Of a DNA stretch of 34,582 nt, positions 16,596 through 23,557 are shown in pieces. A program made the position numbers and the translations under genes. Source of the DNA: Rossellomorea vietnamensis (lineage in GTDB: Bacteria > Bacillota > Bacilli > Bacillales > Bacillaceae_B); contig NZ_LIXZ01000002.1 of assembly GCF_001305855.1 (NCBI RefSeq), positions 291,798 to 326,379 on the forward strand, read 5' to 3'. The notes beneath the pieces are model-generated. The model did no database searches. It was not told the origin of the DNA and worked only from the letters and a program-made list of their open reading frames with translations. Each line of letters opens with the position of its first letter. Within the stretch, counting starts at the first letter, position 1.

Positions 16596-16750
16596 GGAAA
16601 ACCTCCCTGTGCTTTTGTCATCTTCAAGGTAGCACAGTAGTTTTGACCCATTTTTAATAGAAAGTTATTGTTTTGTAAAGACGTGATCATACAACCCCCA
16701 AACAGACCATCAACTAAACGCTAAGTATAAGCCGTTTTGCAAAGATAAAA

Positions 16751-16936
16751 TAAGCGGAGATTTTCCGCTTACATTCAGAATGAAAGGTGTATTTGAGGTA
16801 ATTAAGCGGAGGATTTCCGCTTAAGCACAAAAAAATCATCTGTTATTGTATTTTTCGAGTTAATAGGCGGAATTCTTCCTTCTATTTCAAGCCTTTTTAA
16901 ATAGTAATGTTGAGTTAAGCGGAATTTTTCCGTGTA
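16751..16936. repeat. Cluster of four short palindromic repeats (AAGCGGA...TCCGCTT)
   Basis: Perfect or near-perfect palindromes occur at 16751-16771 and 16802-16824. Two decayed copies lie at about 16864-16880 and 16915-16936. Start-to-start spacing is roughly 51, 62 and 51 bases. Each has the arm TTAAGCGGA, a few variable bases, and TCCGCTTAA. The intervening sequences differ from one another. They fill the intergenic gap between the 5'-nucleotidase and beta-lactamase genes (16596-17067), where no gene is seen. Confidence 0.75.
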
Positions 16937-16963
16937 TCTGTCAGTTCTGGTAAGTAAGCGCCA

Positions 16964-17014
16964 CGGGGACAGGCACCACGGCTCCTACTAAAAGAGCCAA
17001 TGGACCTGTCCCCG
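16964..17014. repeat. Hairpin-forming dispersed repeat (GGGGACAGG...CCTGTCCCC), copy 1
   Basis: CGGGGACAGG and CCTGTCCCCG form the outer stem, and GGCTC/GAGCC an inner one, giving a long cruciform. A degenerate relative with the same tail (GACCTGTACCCGCGGCT) lies at 24841-24898. A fragment (GGGAACTGTCCCC) occurs at about 14984-14996. No U-tract follows, so it is not a standard terminator. Confidence 0.6.
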
Positions 17015-17022
17015 CGGCTGAA

Positions 17023-17057
17023 GGAATAGCAATGCCAAAGAATGCAGTTGCTATTCC
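17023..17057 (-). terminator. Hairpin downstream of the beta-lactamase gene
   Basis: GGAATAGCAA and TTGCTATTCC make a perfect 10-bp stem with a 15-base loop, starting 10 bases after the beta-lactamase stop. On the minus strand only TT follows the stem, so it may stabilise the mRNA end or act as a weak terminator. Confidence 0.5.
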
Positions 17058-17067
17058 TCTTGGAAAA

Positions 17068-17973
17068 TCACTTAAAAGAACTCAGTGCAACCTTGGCTGC
17101 CTTTGCTATAAGTTCATTATTATAGGTGGCATCCTTAGTATCACGGCTGGATAAGATCGCGATGATAATGGGGTCTCTATTCGGCGGCCAAATGATAGCA
17201 ATATCGTTTCGCGTTCCGTAGTCTCCTGCTCCGGATTTATCGCCTACCTCCCACCCTTTAGGTGCAGCCGCACGGATCAGTTCGTCGCCAGTAGTATTCC
17301 CCCGCATCCAGTCTGTTAGGAGTGTACGCTTACCATTCGGGAGAATACCGTCGACTGTGAAAGCCTTCAGGCTGGTGGCAAGTGCTCTTGCTGTACTTGT
17401 ATCTCGGATGTCTCCTGGGATGGCACTGTTCAAATCAGTCTCATAGCGATCAGCCTCTGTGACATGGTCGCCGTTCTGCCTCAGTGCATTTTCGAAGCCG
17501 TTGGGTCCGCCGAGTTCCTGTAATAAAAGATTCCCTGCGGTATTATCGCTGTACCGGATAGCAGCATCACCAATTTCCTTAAGGGTCATCCCGGTATCCA
17601 CATGTTGCTCAGTAATGGGCGAATACGTGACCAGGTCATCTTTCGTGTAGGTGATTACCTCGTCAAGTTCGCCAATCGAGTTTTGCTGTAGCACTGCCCC
17701 TGCAGCCAAAGCCTTATAGGTGGATGTGTAGGCGAACCGTTCATCAGGTCGATAGACCACCGTGCGATTTGTACCGGTGTCAATAGCATAGATGCCTAGC
17801 CGGGCATCAAACTTTTTCTCAAGCTGCATGAACTTATTGACAGTCCTGTGACTTGTCCTTTGTGTTTGGTCTACATTTTCTTTTGCCTCGGTCTGCTTTA
17901 ATCCGTCTCCAAAGAGGCTTAAACTTAGTAGTCCCACACTCATCCATATTTTTAACACGCTTACACTTTTCAA
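17068..17973 (-). CDS. bla: Class A beta-lactamase
   Basis: The protein carries all active-site motifs of penicillinases: FAYTSTYK (the Ser-x-x-Lys catalytic pair), YSDN, the omega-loop Glu in RYETDLN, and [17 protein letters not shown] (the KSG triad). A hydrophobic signal segment ([14 protein letters not shown]) directs export, and the lack of a lipobox Cys suggests a secreted, non-lipoprotein form. It resembles the B. cereus I/B. licheniformis group. The frame is open to an ATG at 17991, but AGAGG lies at about 17982-17986 and fits the TTG at 17971-17973 better. No blaR1/blaI genes are nearby. It is divergent from an esterase-PadR operon, with shared palindromic operators at 18005-18046. 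Confidence 0.93.
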   Translation of the reverse strand: MKSVSVLKIWMSVGLLSLSLFGDGLKQTEAKENVDQTQRTSHRTVNKFMQLEKKFDARLGIYAIDTGTNRTVVYRPDERFAYTSTYKALAAGAVLQQNSIGELDEVITYTKDDLVTYSPITEQHVDTGMTLKEIGDAAIRYSDNTAGNLLLQELGGPNGFENALRQNGDHVTEADRYETDLNSAIPGDIRDTSTARALATSLKAFTVDGILPNGKRTLLTDWMRGNTTGDELIRAAAPKGWEVGDKSGAGDYGTRNDIAIIWPPNRDPIIIAILSSRDTKDATYNNELIAKAAKVALSSFK

Positions 17974-17997
17974 GACAACCAGTCCTCTCATATTATA

Positions 17998-18026
17998 TTG
18001 ACAATAGTCTAATTAGACTTTATACT
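17998..18026 (+). promoter_or_regulatory. Sigma-A promoter of the esterase-PadR operon
   Basis: TTGACA at 17998-18003 and TATACT at 18021-18026 are separated by exactly 17 bases. The spacer is occupied by the palindrome at 18005-18020, so a protein bound there would block RNA polymerase. The downstream gene starts at 18070. Confidence 0.8.
18005..18020. promoter_or_regulatory. Palindromic operator 1 (TAGTCTAATTAGACTT)
   Basis: It is a near-perfect inverted repeat of TAGTCTAA, differing from operator 2 only in its last base. It lies inside the spacer of the esterase promoter and about 32 bases before the probable beta-lactamase start on the other strand. It does not resemble the TACA/TGTA BlaI box. 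The likeliest ligand, by proximity, is the PadR-like protein at 18909-19448. Confidence 0.7.
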
Positions 18027-18030
18027 AGCT

Positions 18031-18046
18031 TAGTCTAATTAGACTA
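18031..18046. promoter_or_regulatory. Palindromic operator 2 (TAGTCTAATTAGACTA)
   Basis: It is a perfect 16-bp palindrome, 26 bases centre-to-centre from operator 1 (about 2.5 helical turns). It lies just downstream of the esterase -10 hexamer, in the transcribed leader, and upstream of beta-lactamase on the other strand. A repressor holding both sites could control both directions. Confidence 0.7.
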
Positions 18047-18069
18047 TCGTGTAAAGGGATGAAAATGAA

Positions 18070-18912
18070 ATGATAAAATCTTTTTTAATGTTAGGGCAAT
18101 CAAATATGGCAGGTCGTGGATTCTTGCACGAGGTTGATCCTATTTATAATGAAAAAATAAAAATGCTTCGCAACGGACAGTGGCAAATGATGACAGAGCC
18201 AATTAATTATGACCGTCCTGTTGCCGGCGTAAGTCTGGCAGCATCCTTTGCAGATGCGTGGACGAAAGCCAACCCGGATGATGAAATTGGTTTGATTCCT
18301 TGTGCTGAAGGTGGTAGTTCCTTGAACGATTGGCACCCGCAAGGCAATCTTTTCCGACATGCTTTGTCTGAAGCTCGATTTGCACTTGAAACCAGTCAAA
18401 TTTGTGGCATCCTTTGGCATCAAGGTGAAAGTGACAGCAATCAATCTCTACATGAAACGTATTACGAAAAGTTATCTCTTATCATTGAAACGTTACGTAA
18501 CGAATTAAACCTTCAAGATGTCCCATTGATCATTGGTGAGCTTGGTCATTTCTTAGGGAAAGAAGGTTTCGGAAAGTATTCAACAGAGTATCAAGAAATC
18601 AACGAAGAATTGCGTCGTTTTGCCCATGAGCAGCCAAATTGTTATTTTGTATCGGCAGAAGGTCTAACTTCCAATCAGGATGGTATTCATTTGAACGCTG
18701 TTTCCCAACGAAAATTCGGTTTTCGCTACTTCGAGGCTTTTTCGCAAAAGCGTCATGTCTCAGGGCCTCTTTCAAATGAAAATCAATCACTGAAGATCAA
18801 CCACAACTATACGAAAACTGAACAAATGTATATTCACAGTATGAATTTGGCTCTGGGGAAAATCACATACGCTGAATTTGAAGCACAGATGGCGAAGGTG
18901 ATGCAACCTTGA
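18070..18912 (+). CDS. SGNH hydrolase / sialate O-acetylesterase-like esterase
   Basis: The 280-residue cytoplasmic protein has LMLGQSNMAGRG (nucleophile Ser in GQSNMAG), PCAEGGSSLNDW (oxyanion Gly), GILWHQGESD, and NQDGIHLNAVSQ (catalytic Asp and His), the signature set of the SASA/DUF303 carbohydrate esterase family. No signal peptide is present, so it would deacetylate an intracellular substrate. Its last four bases (TTGA) overlap the TTG start of the PadR-like gene, so the two are translationally coupled. Transcription starts from the operator-controlled promoter at 17998-18026. AAAGGG lies before the start. Confidence 0.85.
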   Translation: MIKSFLMLGQSNMAGRGFLHEVDPIYNEKIKMLRNGQWQMMTEPINYDRPVAGVSLAASFADAWTKANPDDEIGLIPCAEGGSSLNDWHPQGNLFRHALSEARFALETSQICGILWHQGESDSNQSLHETYYEKLSLIIETLRNELNLQDVPLIIGELGHFLGKEGFGKYSTEYQEINEELRRFAHEQPNCYFVSAEGLTSNQDGIHLNAVSQRKFGFRYFEAFSQKRHVSGPLSNENQSLKINHNYTKTEQMYIHSMNLALGKITYAEFEAQMAKVMQP

Positions 18913-19448
18913 TTCCCTTACTAATCCTTGGCTTACTTATTCAAAACCCCGGCGCTCATGGATACGAACTATTAAGTTTAATGGAAAAACGACATTACAA
19001 GTATATCGTTAACTTTACTAAGGGATCATTCTATTACAATTTGCAACAACTTGAAGAAAAAGGGTTGATTGAAGAAACACAACAAGTCCGTCCAAACAAC
19101 GGCCGTGAAATTCACACCTTTAGAGTAACGTCTTCAGGAATAGAAGAATTTGAAAAATTAATGGCCAAATACGGCACGAAATCCGAGTATGTAAACTTAC
19201 CAGTCTATGGCGCATTACTCTTTGCCAATGTATTCGATAAAAACAAATTAGTAGAATTAATCCAATCCCAAATTGATCAAACTGAAGCCAGAATTGCTCT
19301 TCTCGATGAATACTTAGCTACCCTTCAGGAATTACCTGGTGAAATAGATTATTTTGGTCGTATGAACGAAAATTCTCGTTCTCACCATTTAGTGAACTTA
19401 AAGTGGTTTAAAGAATTGAAGGCAGATATAGAAAAGGCTAGTGATTAA
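18909..19448 (+). CDS. PadR-family transcriptional regulator
   Basis: The 179-residue protein begins at a TTG within the stop of the esterase gene. It has a PadR winged helix (LLILGLLIQNPGAHGYELLSLM..., FTKGSFYYNLQQLEEKGLIEE, REIHTFRVTSSGIEEFE). A C-terminal antiparallel coiled-coil dimerisation region (about 110-175) contains LVELIQSQIDQTEARIALLDEYL. PadR proteins usually repress a divergent or linked gene and respond to small phenolic or drug ligands. Being the last gene of the operator-controlled operon, it is likely autoregulated and may also control the divergent beta-lactamase gene; that link is inferred from layout only. Confidence 0.88.
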   Translation: MIPLLILGLLIQNPGAHGYELLSLMEKRHYKYIVNFTKGSFYYNLQQLEEKGLIEETQQVRPNNGREIHTFRVTSSGIEEFEKLMAKYGTKSEYVNLPVYGALLFANVFDKNKLVELIQSQIDQTEARIALLDEYLATLQELPGEIDYFGRMNENSRSHHLVNLKWFKELKADIEKASD

Positions 19449-19470
19449 ATAAATACTAAAATCGCCTATC

Positions 19471-19508
19471 AAAAAAAACGTCCACCATTACCCAGGGGAC
19501 GTTTTTTT
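19471..19508. terminator. Bidirectional intrinsic terminator
   Basis: AAAAAAACGTCC and GGGACGTTTTTTT flank a 10-12 base loop. It lies between the convergent PadR-like and PP2C-like genes, with A/T runs suited to termination in both directions. Confidence 0.9.
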
Positions 19509-19529
19509 AATATGTCTTCCATTGATTTT

Positions 19530-20342
19530 CTATTTTTCATCACTTGGATTTGTCACCTCACATGATATATTCACGTCCCAAGAAATGATTGTTGTACTAT
19601 CTCTTACCTTTTTTTCTTTAATAGTCTTCAGTAAAACCATTATTCCCTCGTTAAGTGGTAGGCCCTTCAATTCGTTATAAATATCTTGAGGATTAGTATA
19701 GGGTTCATTTGGACATTCAACTAATCCATCCGTTGTTAACAAGATGCGATTCAACCCCTGCCTTAGTTCTCTTATTCCTCTACTATAACAAGGGACTTTT
19801 TGATCAAACGTGTTGACTTGTCCGACCCATTCATAGAATTGTCTCTGGTTTACTTGATATTGACCGAGCTTGGCGAGTTCCGGATGAAACAAAAAGGAAA
19901 TACAATCTCCAATTGATAACCACCAAAGATATTTTTGTATTCTTAAAGCGATGAAACAAGCTGTTTCTCCTTTAACTTTTCGACAATCATCAATAAACTT
20001 TTCGTTCTGGAACATCCTTAAAATTGTTTCTTCCAGTCTTTTTAGCGTTTGTTCATATGGAAGAGATAACATCTTTTGTATTTCTTCTTTGTAAATTATG
20101 AATTGGTTCATGACTAATTCAGCACTTTCCGCTGAATGATGCGCATCCAATAGAACAACAAACTCCCAACCCTGTTCATCATCCACCCATATTAAGCAAC
20201 CATCTTCGTTCTTATACTGTCCCGCAATGGAGTTCCCACCAAATCTTCCTAAAGTTATGTGCTTGAGCGTTTGGATGTGTAGTTGGTCTACAAAATTTCT
20301 TTCACTGCCAACCCAGCTGAATTCACTAATAGGAGCGGCCAT
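19530..20342 (-). CDS. PP2C-like Ser/Thr phosphatase-fold protein, divergent active site
   Basis: The 270-residue protein shows the PP2C layout: FGGNSIAGQYKNEDG, VVLLDAHHSAESAELV where DGMGG is expected, ETACFIALRIQ, LSIGDCISFLF, RILLTTDGLVE and RDSTTIISWDV. Several metal-binding Asp are kept (the first-strand Asp, TTDG, RDS), but the DGxGG motif is DAHHS, so activity may be altered. The ATG directly follows the TAG of the HIT gene (TAGATG), and no strong ribosome binding site is present, which points to translational coupling. Both genes lie downstream of the T-box leader. Confidence 0.75.
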   Translation of the reverse strand: MAAPISEFSWVGSERNFVDQLHIQTLKHITLGRFGGNSIAGQYKNEDGCLIWVDDEQGWEFVVLLDAHHSAESAELVMNQFIIYKEEIQKMLSLPYEQTLKRLEETILRMFQNEKFIDDCRKVKGETACFIALRIQKYLWWLSIGDCISFLFHPELAKLGQYQVNQRQFYEWVGQVNTFDQKVPCYSRGIRELRQGLNRILLTTDGLVECPNEPYTNPQDIYNELKGLPLNEGIMVLLKTIKEKKVRDSTTIISWDVNISCEVTNPSDEK

Positions 20343-20792
20343 CTATGAATTATTCTCTAAATGTATTTTTATCCGATCACACAGTTCCACAACTTGATCG
20401 TTGTCTCCCATTGGGGCATCTTGCCAATCATAGACTTCCATCGGACCCCAATGTTCTTTTGGGGTATTTGGATAACGAGCCACGATATGCATATGAAGAT
20501 GCGGAACAGAGTTTCCTGAAACAAGTGAATAGATATGTTCGGCGTTTTCTGATTCCATAAGAGCCTTACTTATTCTCGCCATAATCACTCCAAATGCTTT
20601 TGCTTCTTCTACTGTCAAATCGGCTAGAGAGGGAGTATGTCTCTTTAGATCAATCATAATATGACCTAAATAGTTCGGCTTCCCCTCCCTATCGATATGA
20701 CCCACATATACATAATCGTCTTCATAAATCATTATTCCCGAAGTTGCAATATGGCCAGTATGCTTATTACAGATAAAACAACTTTCACTCAC
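20343..20792 (-). CDS. HIT-family nucleotide hydrolase
   Basis: The 149-residue protein has the histidine triad HLHMHIVARY (His-x-His-x-His), a Cys pair near the N-terminus (CFICNKH) that with a His may bind Zn, and the strand GHIMIDLKRHTPSLADLT. It belongs to the branch of HIT proteins that cleave or transfer nucleoside phosphoramidates, including aminoacyl-AMP. It begins at a GTG (20790-20792) preceded by AGGGGGGAATTAG. It is the first gene after the T-box terminator at 20831-20867 and is followed without gap by the PP2C-like gene. Confidence 0.9.
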   Translation of the reverse strand: MSESCFICNKHTGHIATSGIMIYEDDYVYVGHIDREGKPNYLGHIMIDLKRHTPSLADLTVEEAKAFGVIMARISKALMESENAEHIYSLVSGNSVPHLHMHIVARYPNTPKEHWGPMEVYDWQDAPMGDNDQVVELCDRIKIHLENNS

Positions 20793-20825
20793 CCTAATTC
20801 CCCCCTAAAGAATATTAATATTAAA

Positions 20826-21090
20826 AATAAAAAATCCTACCAGCCTCATAAAGAGACGATAGGATTTTATCGTGGTACCACTCTTCTTGTTTCAATTCTT
20901 TTGAAAATGAAACATCTCAGAACTCTTTTACGGAAGTTAACCGTATAGATCTACATCTCAATCTATCCACTCATAGGCGAGTTGGGGACGCTACCCACTG
21001 TCTTGCACCTTCCGACAGCTCTCTTAACAATAACTCATCCTTAATACTCCCGAATCAAAGCGTTTGGTATATTTACTTTTCTTTTTAAAA
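20826..21090 (-). ncRNA. T-box riboswitch leader
   Basis: Read on the minus strand, the leader shows a Stem I with AGAGAGCTGTC, the distal loop GGAAGGTGCAA and GACAG. It then shows an intervening stem region and the T-box sequence AGAGTGGTACCACG (plus 20871-20884), whose TGGTACCA core binds the tRNA acceptor end. The terminator ATCCTATCGTCTC...GAGGCTGGTAGGAT with T6 lies at 20831-20867. The specifier triplet is not certain. The 3' strand after the AACTC stem reads GCCTATGAGTGG, so the codon probably lies in GCCTAT (UAU followed by G is one option). The leader senses uncharged tRNA and controls the genes at 20343-20792 and 19530-20342. Confidence 0.88.
20831..20867 (-). terminator. Terminator of the T-box leader
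   Basis: The stem ATCCTATCGTCTC/GAGGCTGGTAGGAT is followed by a T-run on the minus strand. Its 5' arm overlaps the region that would pair with the T-box to form the antiterminator. The HIT start lies about 40 bases downstream. Confidence 0.85.
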
Positions 21091-21119
21091 ATTCTATATA
21101 TTTCCACTTTAATTGTCAA
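21091..21119 (-). promoter_or_regulatory. Sigma-A promoter of the T-box operon
   Basis: On the minus strand, TTGACA (plus 21114-21119) and TAGAAT (plus 21091-21096) are spaced by 17 bases. Transcription would begin near 21084 and run through the T-box leader. Confidence 0.8.
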
Positions 21120-21174
21120 TAACTAGTTTACTATCTTATATAAAATTTCGCTTCTTTAATGGCGGCTGCTTGTT

Positions 21175-21186
21175 CAGCGAACGCCC
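21175..21186. repeat. Dispersed short repeat, copy 3 (CAGCGAACGCCC)
   Basis: It differs at one position from the copy at 23546-23557. It lies just downstream of the 52-residue membrane-protein gene and upstream of the T-box promoter. Confidence 0.5.
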
Positions 21187-21201
21187 GTTAGTTGAATACC
21201 C

Positions 21202-21360
21202 TTATTGATTTTCCTGATCATCAAGTCTTGATTTTATTTGCTCTAATAGCTCGGTCTGCTTGTTTTGGTTTGTTATAATTTTGTCTGTGAGTTTTTCCAA
21301 CGTCTTAGTAATCGACCATAAGGATATAATTAGTACGACAATTATCGCTAATGCATCCAA
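21202..21360 (-). CDS. 52-residue membrane protein with C-terminal coiled coil
   Basis: TTG at 21358-21360 follows AAAGAGGTGAAATCAA. The product begins DALAIIVVLIISLWSITKTL, one membrane helix, and ends in a long amphipathic helix (EKLTDKIITNQ, TELLEQIKSRLDD). The architecture is like that of the DUF4083-like protein at 4902-5108. The function is unknown. The TTG start and small size explain why it is easily missed. Confidence 0.6.
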   Translation of the reverse strand: MDALAIIVVLIISLWSITKTLEKLTDKIITNQNKQTELLEQIKSRLDDQENQ

Positions 21361-21424
21361 TTGATTTCACCTCTTTTAATCTCTCCATTAAGCTGCTCCG
21401 ATGAATGGTTGAACACATAAAAAA

Positions 21425-21805
21425 CTAACCAACATAATGGAGAATCAGCTGGTAAATTGCTACGCAAAGCCCTAAAATACAGGCTTTCATTTTGGAAGGA
21501 TGTTTTCTTTTACTAAAAAGGAAGTAAAGGAAAACAATTATAAATCCAAAAGGAGCCCATAGCTCGAAGGTACCTTCATTTGTATCTCGAGAAAAAACTG
21601 GACCAACGTGTGTGCTTATCAAAAAATATATAAATACTGTATAACGACGTGTTTCTAATTGCATACTCCACCTTACTAAAAAGTAAATAATTATTATTGA
21701 TATGATTGCCATGATCGTAATGTGGAAAGGTGGTGTGAGAACATTAGAAAAGTTACTAAGATTGAAGGCCACCCTTTCTAACCCCCTTCTGATATATGAA
21801 GTCAT
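21425..21805 (-). CDS. Hypothetical polytopic membrane protein
   Basis: The 126-residue protein has a short amphipathic N-terminus (MTSYIRRGLERVAFNLSNFS) and about four hydrophobic helices (TIMAIISIIIIYFLV, VFIYFLIST, FGFIIVFLYFLF, MKACILGLCVAIYQLIL). The upstream GAGGAAGAA serves as ribosome binding site. I do not recognise the family. The next small membrane-protein gene ends 24 bases upstream, so the two are probably co-transcribed. Confidence 0.55.
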   Translation of the reverse strand: MTSYIRRGLERVAFNLSNFSNVLTPPFHITIMAIISIIIIYFLVRWSMQLETRRYTVFIYFLISTHVGPVFSRDTNEGTFELWAPFGFIIVFLYFLFSKRKHPSKMKACILGLCVAIYQLILHYVG

Positions 21806-21829
21806 TTCTTCCTCAGTGAAAATAGGGAC

Positions 21830-22087
21830 TTATAGACCTCCGTTCATCATAATACCTACAATTAGGATAATAAATCCACCTACAAGTACTCCTAATACTG
21901 AAAGTGAAGCTGTCTTGGATTTCCCTTTTTTACTCAATAGTGCAGTTACCAAAGCTAATATTGCTCCAATAATTAAAACGTTGGTTCCTACATACCCACT
22001 AACTTTCCCGCTCATACTCATAAGAGCAAATAATGTAAAAGTAAACCCTAAAATACCCAGGGAAACCCAACCAAGGTACTTTCTCAT
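21830..22087 (-). CDS. Hypothetical three-helix membrane protein
   Basis: The 85-residue protein begins MRKYLGWVSLGILGFTF and has three hydrophobic helices separated by short loops, one of them basic (SKKGKSKTAS). The ATG follows GGGAGGGGATTTCGG. The pattern resembles small Bacillus DUF-type integral membrane proteins with Gly-rich helices, but no function can be given. It is probably the first gene of a two-gene unit with 21425-21805. Confidence 0.55.
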   Translation of the reverse strand: MRKYLGWVSLGILGFTFTLFALMSMSGKVSGYVGTNVLIIGAILALVTALLSKKGKSKTASLSVLGVLVGGFIILIVGIMMNGGL

Positions 22088-22198
22088 CCGAAATCCCCTC
22101 CCGAAATATTCTATTCTGAATTCAAGTCTGGATTTTTAATTAGACTGCAAAAAAGGAATTTCAGTTTCATATTATCCCACTAACCTGCCCTTTAACTT

Positions 22199-22232
22199 AA
22201 AAAAAGCTGAAAACCAGCATGGTCTTTCAGCT
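22199..22232 (-). terminator. Intrinsic terminator of the phosphotransferase-like gene
   Basis: AGCTGAAA and TTTCAGCT form the stem, with a T7 run on the minus strand. It lies about 75 bases after the stop at 22308. Confidence 0.85.
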
Positions 22233-22307
22233 ATCTCTACCTATATCACTCCTGAAATCAGTTGTTTCACAAAATAAATCAACCATTAGTTCAAGAAAAC
22301 CTTAACG

Positions 22308-23105
22308 TCAAATCCACTCATTCCCATGTTTTCGGATGAATTTCAGTTCCTTTTGGTAATGATCATAATGGCCTTCATCAATCATTTTTTGAAAAGCTTT
22401 GTCTCCCTCTTTGGCTTTTCTTTGCATGGTTTTACACAACCCTTCAACTCGGAGGATAACCATGTCTAGAAATCCCTTTTCCATTCCTTCAACACCATAT
22501 GATTCGAAGAATAGTTTGACTCTCTGTTTAATACGATCGCTATCCTTTATTGAGTCATAATGGACTGCCTCACCTGTTTCTAAATGATAATGTCTACTCA
22601 AAGGAACGCATGTGTAGAGTGTATAGGCTATATCCCAAAGTCTTGGACCTGGAGCTGCTACGTCAAAGTCAATAATCCCCACTGGCTTTCCTTGATTAAA
22701 AATGATATTGTAAACGGCAAAATCATTGTGACATAATACCTCAATTGGTTGAGGGGTATTATCGAGAGGTTCCCAACTTTCTTCAATAGGAAAATCACTT
22801 ACAACGTCATGATAGAGACGAAGCATTTTCGCTACCTCTTTTAAAACGTCATTAGACCACATATAACTTTTCAATGGATAATTCCCTGCTTCTCCTTCAA
22901 TAAATGATAATATTTCTCTATTCTTATCATCAATTCCCAAAAACTTTGGTGCACGACTGAAACCTTTGCTTTCCAAATGCTTTAACACTCTATGAATTTT
23001 GAAGCTCTCGTCCTTTAGGTCTCTTCGAACAGTATCTCCCACACGATATACATGAGAGACATTTCCACCTGATAATATTTCTTCTTTTTCGTACTTACTG
23101 CTCAT
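22308..23105 (-). CDS. Aminoglycoside phosphotransferase-family kinase
   Basis: The 265-residue protein has an N-terminal lobe with VYRVGDTVRR, a hinge (REILSFIEGEAG), the catalytic loop VLCHNDFAVYNIIF (His-Asn-Asp...Asn) and GIIDFDVAAPGPRLWDIAY, which supplies the Mg-binding Asp. These mark the APH/choline kinase-like superfamily. The substrate could be an aminoglycoside, macrolide or small metabolite; family membership alone does not show resistance. The ATG follows GGGGGAATAGTAA. It is monocistronic with its own terminator. Confidence 0.88.
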   Translation of the reverse strand: MSSKYEKEEILSGGNVSHVYRVGDTVRRDLKDESFKIHRVLKHLESKGFSRAPKFLGIDDKNREILSFIEGEAGNYPLKSYMWSNDVLKEVAKMLRLYHDVVSDFPIEESWEPLDNTPQPIEVLCHNDFAVYNIIFNQGKPVGIIDFDVAAPGPRLWDIAYTLYTCVPLSRHYHLETGEAVHYDSIKDSDRIKQRVKLFFESYGVEGMEKGFLDMVILRVEGLCKTMQRKAKEGDKAFQKMIDEGHYDHYQKELKFIRKHGNEWI

Positions 23106-23166
23106 TTACTATTCCCCCAATAAATAGGGACTCTATGAATGTGTCAATAGAGATGTATGTTTACCC

Positions 23167-23199
23167 AAAAATAAAAGCAGATATACCAAGGTATCTGCT
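23167..23199 (-). terminator. Orphan intrinsic terminator of a decayed gene
   Basis: AGCAGATA and TATCTGCT form a stem followed on the minus strand by TTTTATTTTT. It begins at the TAG of a broken reading frame (IVKIIQGIHVVDNIPIA stop), so it marks the end of a gene that no longer exists intact. Confidence 0.7.
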
Positions 23200-23305
23200 A
23201 GGCAATGGGAATATTGTCCACAACATGTATCCCTTGAATGATTTTTACGATAGACAAATAAACGTATCCTTTAGAATATCAAGAATCGCTATCACCTCTA
23301 TCTAA

Positions 23306-23405
23306 TTAGATAATCATTTCAAGGCATTCCACATTGTGTATAAATTCCCCTCTCTTTACATCTCTAAGTAATATATTACCAAATTCATCTAAATATGTAT
23401 ATTGT
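23306..23405 (-). pseudogene. Short coding remnant
   Basis: The frame QYTYLDEFGNILLRDVKRGEF followed by IHNVECLEMII ends at TAA 23306-23308. It has plausible protein composition but no start codon: an in-frame TGA precedes it. It lies between two other remnants and is best seen as part of a decayed region. The original family is unknown. Confidence 0.3.
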
Positions 23406-23419
23406 TTTCAATTAACCTG

Positions 23420-23554
23420 TTAATTATTGCCCTTTACCTCAACAAGACTCTTTGAAAATCCGATACTTTTTTCCTTATACCCCATATTAAGATAAAATTG
23501 ATGTGCACTTTTTCTTTCTTCTCGATTCCCACCATTTAATCCGATCAGCAAACG
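23420..23554 (-). pseudogene. C-terminal remnant of a GNAT acetyltransferase
   Basis: In this frame the DNA reads RLLIGLNGGNREERKSAH, then QFYLNMGYKEKSIGFSKSL, ending in VEVKGNN and TAA at 23420-23422. The HQFYLNMGY and GFSKSL parts are typical of the last helix and strand of GNAT proteins, with the NREER helix before them. The N-terminal two thirds are missing; the copy of the dispersed repeat at 23546-23557 lies at the broken end. No start or ribosome binding site exists. Confidence 0.6.
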
Positions 23555-23557
23555 CCC
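23546..23557. repeat. Dispersed short repeat, copy 4 (CAGCAAACGCCC)
   Basis: It overlaps the 5' truncation point of the GNAT remnant, so the repeat may have taken part in the rearrangement. It is closest to the copies at 21175 and 8292. Confidence 0.5.

Noticed and set aside
16751..16936. Possible CRISPR array
   Set aside because: Repeats are short, themselves palindromic, of unequal length and decayed. Spacers vary in size and no cas gene is present.
18005..18046. BlaI operator
   Set aside because: BlaI boxes have a TACA-TGTA core. The palindromes here are TAGTCTAA-TTAGACTA, and no blaI gene is nearby.
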